This document shows, piece after piece, positions 1 through 6,075 of a stretch of 6,215 bases of DNA. Position 1 is the stretch's first letter. Each line of letters begins with the position of its first letter. Both the position numbers and the translations under genes were made by a program. The notes below the pieces were generated by a model, which ran no database searches, was not told the DNA's origin, and worked only from the letters and a program-made list of their open reading frames with translations. The stretch is from the NCBI GenBank assembly GCA_003488145.1, contig DNMQ01000507.1, positions 1,286-7,500 on the forward strand, in the 5' to 3' direction. This stretch comes from Pseudomonas sp. Lineage in GTDB: Bacteria; Pseudomonadota; Gammaproteobacteria; Pseudomonadales; Pseudomonadaceae.

Positions 1-1
1 G

Positions 2-202
2 GGCCACGTCCGCGCCTTCCGCAGCAACGGCAGGCAGGGCGTCAATTACCACCGCGGCGTCTGGCACCACCCGGTGCTGACGATCGAAAAGCGGGATGAA
101 TTCCTGGTGGTCGATCGCAGCGGTTCTGGCAACAACTGCGACGAGTACTTCTTCACGGAGGATCAGCAACTCCTCCTCGACCCCCAACGGGAATCGACAT
201 GA
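2..202 (+). CDS. allA: Ureidoglycolate lyase, 3' end (partial)
   Basis: Reading from base 2, 66 codons run open to a TGA at 200-202; the 5' part lies outside the window. The family splits (S)-ureidoglycolate into glyoxylate and urea in the cytoplasm, ending the urate-allantoin-allantoate route. The fragment contains the AllA-type stretch [15 protein letters not shown] (fragment residues 12-26), rich in His and aromatic residues, then a beta-strand-like segment EFLVVDRSG and the C-terminal motif NCDEYFF, all typical of the end of the AllA cupin-like fold. These are recognised from memory of the family, not from an alignment. The next recognised gene downstream is puuD, so both ends of the urate pathway sit together, probably in one transcript because no terminator separates them. 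The stop codon overlaps the ATG of a short reading frame (ATGA at 199-202). Confidence is high for the family; start and full length cannot be judged. Confidence 0.9.
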   Translation, partial: GHVRAFRSNGRQGVNYHRGVWHHPVLTIEKRDEFLVVDRSGSGNNCDEYFFTEDQQLLLDPQREST

Positions 203-312
203 CCGCTACTGCGCTGGCTCATTCGGCGTTGCCTTGCCTGCGTTCGCGACGCGCTCAAGCCGATTCCAATAAGAAGAAATACGGCCGCCTGCAGGCCGCA
301 AGAGGTGCATGA
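199..312 (+). CDS. Possible 37-aa linker ORF between allA and puuD
   Basis: An ATG at 199 overlaps the allA stop (ATGA) and opens a 37-codon frame closed by TGA at 310-312, only 3 nt before the puuD ATG. The predicted peptide is Arg/Lys/Ala-rich, with a cluster RSRRAQ and a run of three lysines. It has no signal peptide, membrane segment or family I recognise. A weak GGGA at 189-192, 6 nt before the ATG, could serve as a ribosome site. Codon use is mixed (AAT, AAG, AAA, AGA), less like the flanking genes. It may be a translational coupling element whose ribosomes end at the puuD ribosome site, or it may be chance. Evidence that a real protein is made is weak. Confidence 0.25.
   Translation: MTATALAHSALPCLRSRRAQADSNKKKYGRLQAARGA
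301..306 (+). promoter_or_regulatory. Ribosome binding site of puuD
   Basis: AGAGGT lies 9 nt before the ATG at 316 and supports that start. It overlaps the last codons of the short upstream frame that ends at 312, so ribosomes finishing that frame would stop directly on this site. Confidence 0.6.
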
Positions 313-315
313 CAA

Positions 316-1545
316 ATGGACGCCCATCTGACCGAATGGCTGAACCTGAGTATCCGCTGGATTCACATGATCGTTGGCGTCGCCTGGATCGGTGCTTCCT
401 TCTATTTCGTCTGGCTGGAGAACAACCTCAACCGCGCCAACCCGCGTGAGGGCCTGTCGGGCGATCTCTGGGCCATCCACGGTGGCGGCATCTACCACCT
501 GGAGAAATACAAGCTGGCGCCGCCGCAGATGCCGGAAAAGCTGCATTGGTTCAAGTGGGAGGCCTACACCACCTGGCTGTCGGGCGTGGCGCTGCTGATG
601 GTGGTGTACTACCTCAACCCCAGCCTGTACCTGATCGCACCGGGCAGCGAACTGTCCCCTGCGGCGGCCATCGCTATCGGCTTCGGCTCGCTGATCGTCG
701 GCTGGTTCATCTACGACCTGCTCTGCGACTCGCCGCTGGGCAAGACCCCCGCCCTGCTCGGCCTGGTGCTGTTCGTGCTGGTGATCGCTGCGTGCTGGGG
801 CTATTCGCAGGTATTCAGCGGCCGCGCAGCCTACATCCATACCGGCGCGCTGATCGGCACCATCATGGTCGGCAATGTGTTCCGCATCATCATGCCGGCC
901 CAGCGTGCGCTGGTCGCCGCCATCGAACAGAACCGCACGCCCGATCCGGTGCTGCCGGCCAAGGGCCTGCTGCGTTCGCGGCACAACAACTATTTCACCC
1001 TGCCGGTGCTGTTCATCATGATCAGCAACCACTTTCCGAGCACCTACGGCAGCCAGTACAACTGGCTGATCCTCGCCGCGCTCGGCGCGCTTTCGGTGCT
1101 GGCGCGCCACTACTTCAACACCCGCCACAACAGTAATCGCTTTGCCTGGGCGCTACCGGCCGCGGCACTGGGCATGATCTGCCTGGCCTACGTCACCGCG
1201 CCGAACCGCCAACCGGCACCAAACCTGGCAGCGACCTCGCCGGAGCAGGCCAGCACGAGTGCACAGCAGAGCGGCGCCAGTGCCAGCCAGTTCGCCCAGG
1301 TCAGCGAAGTGATTCACGAGCGTTGCACCGTCTGCCACTCCGCGCAGCCGAGCAGCCCGCTGTTCAGCGCAGCGCCGGCAGGCGTGATGTTCGATACCGC
1401 CGAGCAGATACGCGAGCAGGCGGCGAAGATCCATGCGCAGACCGTGGCTAGCCAGATCATGCCGCTGGGCAACATTACCCAGATGACCCAGGACGAGCGT
1501 GACCTGCTGGGTGACTGGATCGCCAAGGGCGCGTCCATCGACTGA
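316..1545 (+). CDS. puuD: Membrane-bound cytochrome c urate oxidase (urate hydroxylase PuuD)
   Basis: This 409-aa protein matches the PuuD family: integral-membrane urate oxidases that convert urate to 5-hydroxyisourate and pass electrons to the respiratory chain rather than making peroxide as soluble uricase does. About eight hydrophobic segments are visible (roughly residues 12-34, 84-100, 115-135, 145-165, 172-193, 226-240, 249-265, 276-294). Conserved-looking histidines and aromatics occur in RWIHMIVGVAWIG (14-26), the WAIHGGG stretch (52-58), HNNYFTLP (223-230) and SNHFP (237-241). A Ser/Ala/Gln/Pro-rich linker (about 299-327) leads to a C-terminal cytochrome c domain with the haem-binding CTVCH at 337-341. 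Met382 in IMPLGN is the likely axial ligand. Length agrees with the family. It sits just downstream of allA, as expected for a urate operon, and is closed by a hairpin terminator. The start is supported by AGAGGT upstream. The family call is firm; residue roles come from family knowledge. Confidence 0.95.
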   Translation: MDAHLTEWLNLSIRWIHMIVGVAWIGASFYFVWLENNLNRANPREGLSGDLWAIHGGGIYHLEKYKLAPPQMPEKLHWFKWEAYTTWLSGVALLMVVYYLNPSLYLIAPGSELSPAAAIAIGFGSLIVGWFIYDLLCDSPLGKTPALLGLVLFVLVIAACWGYSQVFSGRAAYIHTGALIGTIMVGNVFRIIMPAQRALVAAIEQNRTPDPVLPAKGLLRSRHNNYFTLPVLFIMISNHFPSTYGSQYNWLILAALGALSVLARHYFNTRHNSNRFAWALPAAALGMICLAYVTAPNRQPAPNLAATSPEQASTSAQQSGASASQFAQVSEVIHERCTVCHSAQPSSPLFSAAPAGVMFDTAEQIREQAAKIHAQTVASQIMPLGNITQMTQDERDLLGDWIAKGASID

Positions 1546-1548
1546 GCA

Positions 1549-1580
1549 AAGACGCCGCGCGCCATCCGCGCGGCGTTTCC
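1549..1580 (+). terminator. Rho-independent terminator after puuD
   Basis: A perfect 10-bp GC-rich stem (ACGCCGCGCG at 1552-1561, CGCGCGGCGT at 1567-1576) closes a 5-nt loop CCATC. It begins 7 nt after the puuD stop. AAAG precedes it and a short T run (TTT at 1576-1578) follows, so the U tract is weak, as often seen in GC-rich genomes. It probably ends the allA-puuD transcript. Confidence 0.75.
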
Positions 1581-1725
1581 CCTTCCGCACCGTGCCCATT
1601 GGCGCACTGACCGCCATCCCCTCCTCCGCGCCCCAGGCGGCATTGGCCAGCTAGCGCTGCGGTACGGCAACTCCCCTTCCACGACGACGAACGAGCAGAT
1701 TCCCGCAAGGAATATCGCTGCCGAC

Positions 1726-1762
1726 GCTACCCAATCGCCGACGCCCCGTTAAAATGCCGCGC
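1726..1762 (+). promoter_or_regulatory. Candidate promoter of the antiporter gene
   Basis: TAAAAT at 1750-1755 followed by a GC-rich stretch (GCCGCGCCC) has the form of a sigma70 -10 box with a GC discriminator; transcription would start near 1762, giving a leader of about 27 nt. No good -35 box lies at the right distance (the best is around 1726-1732, poor match), so the call rests on the -10 box and its position after the puuD terminator. The rest of the gap 1581-1725 shows no gene or clear structure. Confidence 0.45.
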
Positions 1763-1788
1763 CCTCCCTCGACGCCGGACGCCGCCCC

Positions 1789-3339
1789 GTGATTGAAGCC
1801 AGCTGGATTGCCTTCGCTTTCGCCCTCGGGCTGCTTGCCCGCTTCATCGGCCTGCCGCCGCTGATCGGTTACCTCGGTGCCGGCTTCGCGCTGGCCGCGG
1901 CGGGCGACTACGTGGGCGTGACCCGTGACGACAGCATCGTTCTCGATCACCTGTCGCATCTGGGCGTGCTCCTGCTGCTGTTCACCGTGGGGCTCAAGCT
2001 CAAGCTCGGCAATCTGGTTCGCCGCGAAGTCATCGGCGGCAGCCTGCTGCACTTCTTCATCTCCAGCGTGCTGGTGATGCCGGCGATCATGCTGATCCTC
2101 GATAACAGCTGGCGTGAGGCCATGCTGCTGGCAATCGCGCTGTCGTTCTCCAGCACCGTGCTGGCGGCCAAGGTGCTGGAAAGCAAGCGCGAGCTGCGCG
2201 CCTTTCACGGCCGCGTCGCCATCGGCGTGCTGATCATCCAGGACCTTATCGCCCTGGTAGTCATGAGCCTCGCCGCGGGCAAGGTCCCCTCCGCCTGGGC
2301 ATTGCTGGTGTTCCTGCTGCCGCTGCTGCGCCCCGTGCTGTTCCGCCTGCTCGACCACAGTGGCCACGAGGAGCTGATGGTGCTGCTGGGCCTGATGCTG
2401 GCGCTGGTGGCCGGCGGTCTCGGCTTCGAATACGTCGGCCTGAGTTCCGAACTGGGAGCGCTGGCCTTCGGCGCCATGCTCGCCAAACACAAGCGTGCCA
2501 GCGAGCTGTCGAATTCGCTGTGGGCAATCAAGGAAGTGTTCCTGGTCGGCTTCTTCCTGAAGATCGGCATCGGTGGGCTGCCGGATGCCAACGCCCTCTG
2601 GTTCGCCTTCGCCATGTCGCTGCTGCTGCCGCTCAAGGCGGTGCTGTTCTTCGGCCTGTTCGTCGCCTTCCGCCTGCGCGCCCGCAGCGCCTTTCTCAGC
2701 GCCGCCAGCCTGACCAACTACAGCGAGTTCGGCCTGATCGTCGTCAGCGTGGTGCTGCCGCAGTGGCTGATGCCGCTGGCGATCACCGTGGCGTTCTCGT
2801 TCATCGTTTCGGCGCAGATCAACCGTTTCGCCCACCCGCTGTACGAACGCCTGGCGCCGCGACTGCTCCGCTACGAGCGCAACATTCGCCACCCCGACGA
2901 ACAACCGGTGTCGCTGGGCGATGCGCGCATTCTGATCATGGGCATGGGCCGTACCGGGCGCGCCGCCTACGACTACCTGGCGGAGAAGGGTTTCGCCCTG
3001 GTCAGCCTCGATTCCGACCCGGTCATGGTGGAAAAGAACACCGCCGAGGGCCGGCACATCCTCTTTGCCGATGCCGAGGACCAGATGTTCTGGCAGAGCC
3101 TGGAGATGAACGAGGTCGAGGCGGTGATCCTGGCGATGAACGACCCCGAGGCCAAGATCATCTCCACCCGCAAGCTGCGTGAAAGCGGCTTCGGCGGGCT
3201 GATCGTGTCCCACGCAATGTACGAGGATATCGCCCAGCGCATCCAGGAAGCCGGCGCCGACCGCACCTACCTGACCATGAGCGAGGCCGGCGCGGGCCTT
3301 GCGGAAAATGTCTCGCGGGAATTGCAGGCACCGCGCTGA
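1789..3339 (+). CDS. CPA2-family cation:proton antiporter with RCK (TrkA-N) domain, KefB/KefC-like
   Basis: This 516-aa protein resembles the KefB/KefC branch of the CPA2 antiporters, which exchange K+ or Na+ for protons at the inner membrane. About 12 hydrophobic segments occupy residues 4-350. Visible family motifs are LLLLFTVGLKLKLGNL (61-76), SFSSTVLAAKVL (119-130, like the broken helix near the ion site) and IGVLIIQDLIALV (145-157). The Gln151-Asp152 pair in that last motif is the form typical of Kef-type proteins rather than the paired acids of electrogenic Na+/H+ antiporters. A cytosolic Rossmann domain follows from about 379: ILIMGMGRTGRAAYDYL has GxGxxG (385-390), and Asp408 in SLDSD lies at the end of the second strand, suggesting NAD(H) binding. 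Unlike full-length KefB/KefC (about 600 aa), the C-terminus stops just after the Rossmann part. GTG is the only sensible start, with no clear Shine-Dalgarno. It has its own promoter candidate and hairpin, so it is probably transcribed separately from the purine genes. The ion specificity cannot be read. Confidence 0.88.
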   Translation: MIEASWIAFAFALGLLARFIGLPPLIGYLGAGFALAAAGDYVGVTRDDSIVLDHLSHLGVLLLLFTVGLKLKLGNLVRREVIGGSLLHFFISSVLVMPAIMLILDNSWREAMLLAIALSFSSTVLAAKVLESKRELRAFHGRVAIGVLIIQDLIALVVMSLAAGKVPSAWALLVFLLPLLRPVLFRLLDHSGHEELMVLLGLMLALVAGGLGFEYVGLSSELGALAFGAMLAKHKRASELSNSLWAIKEVFLVGFFLKIGIGGLPDANALWFAFAMSLLLPLKAVLFFGLFVAFRLRARSAFLSAASLTNYSEFGLIVVSVVLPQWLMPLAITVAFSFIVSAQINRFAHPLYERLAPRLLRYERNIRHPDEQPVSLGDARILIMGMGRTGRAAYDYLAEKGFALVSLDSDPVMVEKNTAEGRHILFADAEDQMFWQSLEMNEVEAVILAMNDPEAKIISTRKLRESGFGGLIVSHAMYEDIAQRIQEAGADRTYLTMSEAGAGLAENVSRELQAPR

Positions 3340-3344
3340 AGCCC

Positions 3345-3373
3345 GGTCCAGACGCGTTCGCGCGATCTGGGCC
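3345..3373 (+). terminator. UUCG-capped hairpin after the antiporter gene, possible terminator
   Basis: GGTCCAGACGCG (3345-3356) pairs with CGCGATCTGGGCC (3361-3373) around a TTCG tetraloop (3357-3360), giving 12 pairs with one bulged A at 3365 and one G-U pair. It starts 6 nt after the stop codon. No T run follows, so it may be a factor-dependent terminator or an mRNA 3'-end protector rather than a classical intrinsic terminator. Confidence 0.5.
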
Positions 3374-3388
3374 AACTGCCGCCGATCC

Positions 3389-3402
3389 AATTGTGCACAA
3401 TT
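3389..3402 (+). promoter_or_regulatory. 14-bp perfect palindrome, candidate GntR-type operator (distal)
   Basis: AATTGTGCACAATT is a perfect inverted repeat just upstream of the permease promoter. Its core TNGTNNACNA matches the consensus known for the FadR branch of GntR-family regulators. That assignment is inference; the regulator is not in this window. A second, weaker TGT-N2-ACA element lies 34 bp further down. Confidence 0.55.
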
Positions 3403-3416
3403 TTCTGATTTATTGT

Positions 3417-3452
3417 TTATCAGTCTGTCTACAGGTTGCTATAGTCCAGGCG
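3417..3452 (+). promoter_or_regulatory. Sigma70-type promoter of the permease gene
   Basis: TTATCA (3417-3422, four of six matches to the -35 consensus) is separated by 17 bp from TATAGT (3440-3445, five of six matches to -10), with an extended -10 TG at 3437-3438. Transcription would start near 3452. The surrounding bases 3388-3445 are much more AT-rich than the rest of the window, which also marks a control region. The spacer contains a TGT-N2-ACA element. Confidence 0.7.
3425..3434 (+). promoter_or_regulatory. Second TGT-N2-ACA palindrome inside the promoter spacer
   Basis: CTGTCTACAG has arms CTGT and ACAG around CT. It shares the TGTNNACA core of the palindrome at 3389-3402 and lies between the -35 and -10 boxes, where a bound repressor would block RNA polymerase. 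Centre-to-centre distance between the two is 34 bp, a little over three helical turns. Being short, it could be chance. Confidence 0.4.
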
Positions 3453-3548
3453 TCCTGACCGATCGAACAGCTTTCGACGGACAGCGATAGAGGTGCCGTG
3501 AAGCCTCGCAAGCCCATGACCGTAAAACAACAAATGGCAGGCTTAACA

Positions 3549-5042
3549 ATGACCGCAACCGAAAACAGGAGCGGCACCGCTCCGCAGGCGAACCAGGACC
3601 TCATCTATCAGCTCGATGATCGCCCCGGCCCGCTACCCGCGACCTTCGCCGCCTTGCAGCACGTGCTGGCCAGCTTCGTCGGTATCATCACCCCCACCCT
3701 GATCGTCGGCAGCGCGCTTGGCCTCGATCAATACGTCCCCTACCTCGTCAGCATGGCGCTGTTCGTCTCCGGTCTCGGCACCTTCGTCCAGGCCCGGCGC
3801 TTCGGCCCCATCGGCTCCGGACTGCTGTGCCTGCAGGGCACCAGCTTCGGCTTTCTCAGCGCCATCCTCAGCGCCGGCTTCATCGTCAAGGCGCGGGGCG
3901 GCACGCCGGAGGAGATCCTGGCCACGCTGTTCGGCGTGAGTTTCTGCGCCGCGTTCGTCGAGATCACCTTCAGCCAGTGCATCAACAAGCTGCGCCGGGT
4001 GATCACGCCGGTGGTCACCGGCACCATCATCTGCCTGATGGGCCTTTCGCTGATCAAGGTGGCGATGACCGATATCGCCGGCGGCTACGGCGCCGATGAC
4101 CTCGGCGCCCTGCCCAACCTGGCGCTGGCCGGCCTGGTGATCGGCATCATCGTGGTGCTCAACCGCTTTCCCTGGGCGATCCTACGGCTGTCGGCGGTGA
4201 TCATCGCGCTGACCGCGGGCTATCTGGTGGCCTGGTCCATGGGCAAGTTGGACTTCGCCGAGCTGGGCGAACTGCCGCTGCTCAGCGTGCCGCAACCTTT
4301 CCGTTTCGGTTTCGCATTCGACTGGATGGCCTTCATTCCGATCGCGGTGATCTTCCTCATCACCCCGCTGGAAACCGCCGGCGACCTCACCGCCAACTCG
4401 ATGATCTCGCGTCAGCCGGTGCGTGGGCCGGTGTATCTGCGGCGGATCAAGTCGGGAATCCTCGCCGATGGCTGCAGCTCGGCGGTCGCCGCGGTGTTCA
4501 ACAGCCTGCCGATGACCACCTTCAGCCAGAACAACGGCGTCATCCAGCTCACCGGCGTCGCCAGCCGCTACGTTGGCTACTACATCGCCGCGGTCCTCGT
4601 ACTGCTGGGTCTGTTCCCCTTCGTCGGCGGTGTGCTGCAGCTGATGCCCAAGCCGGTGCTCGGCGGCGCCACACTGATCATGTTCGGCACGGTGGCCATC
4701 GCCGGCATCAAGATCCTCGCCGAAGCCGGCCTGCATCGCCGCAACATGCTCATTGTGTCGATTTCCCTGGGTCTCGGCCTGGGTGTCGCCGGCGTGCCGG
4801 AAGTGCTGAGCGCGATGCCCGAGGTGTTGAAGAACATCTTCGGCTCGCCGATCACCATCGGCGCCTTCAGCGCCATCCTGCTCAACCTGTTCCTGCCGCG
4901 CGAACCGAGCGAAGTCGATGTATTCGACCCCGAGGAACTGGTCGAGGATGCCGTCGGCACGAATACGCTGTCGGTGAATATTCCTGACTATTCGGCGCGC
5001 AGGGATAACGCCACGACTTCCTGTGCGGGGCGATCCGTCTGA
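3549..5042 (+). CDS. NCS2-family urate/xanthine:cation symporter (inner-membrane permease)
   Basis: This is an NCS2 (nucleobase-ascorbate transporter) permease that would import urate or xanthine with protons, supplying PuuD. Numbering from the ATG at 3549 (497 aa), the N-terminal NQDLIYQLDDRP motif is followed by 12-14 hydrophobic segments. Residues known to matter in E. coli XanQ have counterparts: His38 (XanQ His31), Glu275 in LETAGDL (Glu272), Asp307 in ADGCSS (Asp304), and Gln327-Asn328 in SQNNGVIQLTGVASRYVG (Gln324-Asn325). At the XanQ Asn93 position there is Ser99 (LQGTSFGF), a small hydroxyl residue as in urate-type members, so urate is favoured; this alignment is from memory. Start choice: GTG at 3498 and ATGs at 3516 and 3534 are also in frame. 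I prefer 3549, with GCAGG at 3537-3541, because the stretch before it uses codons rare here (TTA, GTA, ACA, AAA). GTG 3498 has GAGG only 4 nt upstream but remains possible (514 aa). No terminator follows before the Tsx-like gene. Confidence 0.92.
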   Translation: MTATENRSGTAPQANQDLIYQLDDRPGPLPATFAALQHVLASFVGIITPTLIVGSALGLDQYVPYLVSMALFVSGLGTFVQARRFGPIGSGLLCLQGTSFGFLSAILSAGFIVKARGGTPEEILATLFGVSFCAAFVEITFSQCINKLRRVITPVVTGTIICLMGLSLIKVAMTDIAGGYGADDLGALPNLALAGLVIGIIVVLNRFPWAILRLSAVIIALTAGYLVAWSMGKLDFAELGELPLLSVPQPFRFGFAFDWMAFIPIAVIFLITPLETAGDLTANSMISRQPVRGPVYLRRIKSGILADGCSSAVAAVFNSLPMTTFSQNNGVIQLTGVASRYVGYYIAAVLVLLGLFPFVGGVLQLMPKPVLGGATLIMFGTVAIAGIKILAEAGLHRRNMLIVSISLGLGLGVAGVPEVLSAMPEVLKNIFGSPITIGAFSAILLNLFLPREPSEVDVFDPEELVEDAVGTNTLSVNIPDYSARRDNATTSCAGRSV

Positions 5043-5125
5043 TGGTCGGAATCACGCCATCGTGCGCTTCTCGCCACGCCAGTCTTGAAAGACAATGGCG
5101 CCCAAAAAAAGCCGTCACCCACTTC

Positions 5126-5130
5126 AAGGA
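5126..5130 (+). promoter_or_regulatory. Ribosome binding site deciding the tsx-like start
   Basis: AAGGA lies 7 nt before the ATG at 5138, which opens directly into a signal peptide. The frame also extends up to an ATG at 5042 that overlaps the permease stop, but that would place about 32 polar residues before the signal sequence. The downstream start is clearly preferred. Confidence 0.75.
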
Positions 5131-5137
5131 AATCCAC

Positions 5138-5950
5138 ATGCAACTGAAGACCGCTCCCCTCGCCGTCGCGCTCGCCGGCAGCCTGCTGACCGCCCCGGCG
5201 ATGGCCGAAGGCCTGCTCCACTGGCACAGCAACAGCCTGACCTACCTGTACGGCAAGGATTACAAGATCGATGCGCCGATCCAGCAGACTGTCACCTTCG
5301 AGCACGTCAACGGCTGGAAGTATGGCGACACGTTCCTGTTTCTCGACTCGATCCACTTCAACGGCAAGGGTAACGACAACGGCAACGACGACAGCACCTT
5401 CTACGGCGAATTCTCACCGCGCCTGTCGTTCGGCAAGATCTTCCAGCGCGACCTGAGCTTCGGCCCGATCAAGGATGTGCTGGTCGCAATGACCTACGAG
5501 TTCGGCGAAGGCGATGTGGAAACCTACATGATCGGCCCGGGCTTCGATCTGGACGTGCCCGGCTTCGACTATGTCTCGGTGAACGTCTACCACCGCGACA
5601 CTGACGGTGACCGCGTAGGCGACGGCACCTGGCAGGTCACCCCGGTGTGGGGCTATACCCTGCCGGTGGGCAACTCCGACATCCTCTTCGACGGCTTCAT
5701 CGACTGGGTGGTCGACAACGACAGCAACTCCCGCGGTGAGGAATATCACGCCAACCTGCACATCAACCCGCAGATCAAGTACGACCTAGGCAAGGCGATG
5801 AACTGGGGCGAGAAGCAGCTCTATGTCGGTATCGAGTACGACTATTGGTCTAACAAATACGGCATCGAAGACGGCGGCTTCGTCAGCGAAAACTTCGTTG
5901 GCAAAACCGACCAGAACACCTTCAGCGCTATCGTCAAAGCGCACTTCTGA
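5138..5950 (+). CDS. Tsx/OmpK-family nucleoside-specific outer-membrane channel
   Basis: A 270-aa precursor begins with a signal peptide (residues 1-23: Lys4, a hydrophobic core AVALAGSLLTAP, and AMA before the likely cleavage ahead of Glu24). The mature part shows the Tsx/OmpK pattern: WHSNSLTYLYG near the N-terminus, alternating hydrophobic and polar residues of a beta barrel, Asp/Asn/Gly-rich loops (about 75-87, 153-163, 193-202), and a final Phe (KAHF), the usual mark for outer-membrane barrel assembly. Family members are 12-stranded channels that let nucleosides and related solutes diffuse into the periplasm. It lies 95 nt after the permease with no terminator between, so the pair probably works as outer- and inner-membrane steps of one uptake route. 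In that gap GTCTT-GA-AAGAC (5082-5093) is a small inverted repeat, and no convincing promoter is seen. Family is well supported; substrate preference is inferred from context. Confidence 0.9.
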   Translation: MQLKTAPLAVALAGSLLTAPAMAEGLLHWHSNSLTYLYGKDYKIDAPIQQTVTFEHVNGWKYGDTFLFLDSIHFNGKGNDNGNDDSTFYGEFSPRLSFGKIFQRDLSFGPIKDVLVAMTYEFGEGDVETYMIGPGFDLDVPGFDYVSVNVYHRDTDGDRVGDGTWQVTPVWGYTLPVGNSDILFDGFIDWVVDNDSNSRGEEYHANLHINPQIKYDLGKAMNWGEKQLYVGIEYDYWSNKYGIEDGGFVSENFVGKTDQNTFSAIVKAHF

Positions 5951-5960
5951 GTGCTGTCGA

Positions 5961-5981
5961 GAAGGGGCTCCGGGCCCCTTC
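5961..5981 (+). terminator. Hairpin after the tsx-like gene, probable terminator
   Basis: GAAGGGGC (5961-5968) and GCCCCTTC (5974-5981) form a perfect 8-bp stem around a 5-nt loop TCCGG, starting 10 nt after the stop. A pyrimidine-rich stretch (CCTCTCCTCC) rather than a pure T run follows, so termination strength is uncertain. Confidence 0.6.
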
Positions 5982-6002
5982 GCCTCTCCTCCGGCGCTTC
6001 GG

Positions 6003-6039
6003 TTGAGGGGCTCGCGGACAGGGTGCTAGCATGCGGGCG
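6003..6039 (+). promoter_or_regulatory. Promoter of the TetR-family gene
   Basis: TTGAGG (6003-6008) and TAGCAT (6027-6032) are 18 bp apart, each matching four of six consensus bases, with an extended -10 TG at 6024-6025 and a GC-rich discriminator. Transcription would start near 6039, leaving a leader of about 37 nt. TGCTAGCA (6024-6031) is a perfect 8-bp palindrome over the -10 box and might be an operator, although it is short. Confidence 0.5.
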
Positions 6040-6075
6040 CTTGTTCGTATCGCCGGCAGCCAGCGAAAGGCCCCC

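Noticed and set aside
163..1128. Minus-strand open frame of 321 codons opposite puuD
   Set aside because: Its translation is composition-driven (Arg/Gln/His/Ala-rich) with no family resemblance, and it lies opposite a well-supported gene.
1754..1792. 12-codon frame (ATG at 1754) ending over the antiporter GTG
   Set aside because: The ATG is part of the TAAAAT -10 box and would lie upstream of the predicted transcript start, so it is unlikely to be translated.
1651..3390. Long minus-strand open frame of 579 codons opposite the antiporter gene
   Set aside because: It is a shadow of the GC-rich + strand gene: Gln/His/Arg-rich low-complexity translation with no recognisable domain. The + strand frame has clear membrane and Rossmann motifs.
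3405..3423. CTGAT-N9-ATCAG inverted repeat near the permease -35 box
   Set aside because: Arms are only 5 bp with a 9-nt AT-rich spacer and do not match a known operator such as the Anr/Fnr box, so chance is likely in this AT-rich stretch.
4182..4736. Minus-strand open frame opposite the permease
   Set aside because: Antisense shadow with Glu/His/Arg-rich composition and no domain; the + strand carries conserved NCS2 motifs here.
5042..5137. Upstream extension of the tsx-like gene to the ATG at 5042
   Set aside because: It would put a polar 32-residue stretch before a normal signal peptide, while the ATG at 5138 has AAGGA at good spacing.
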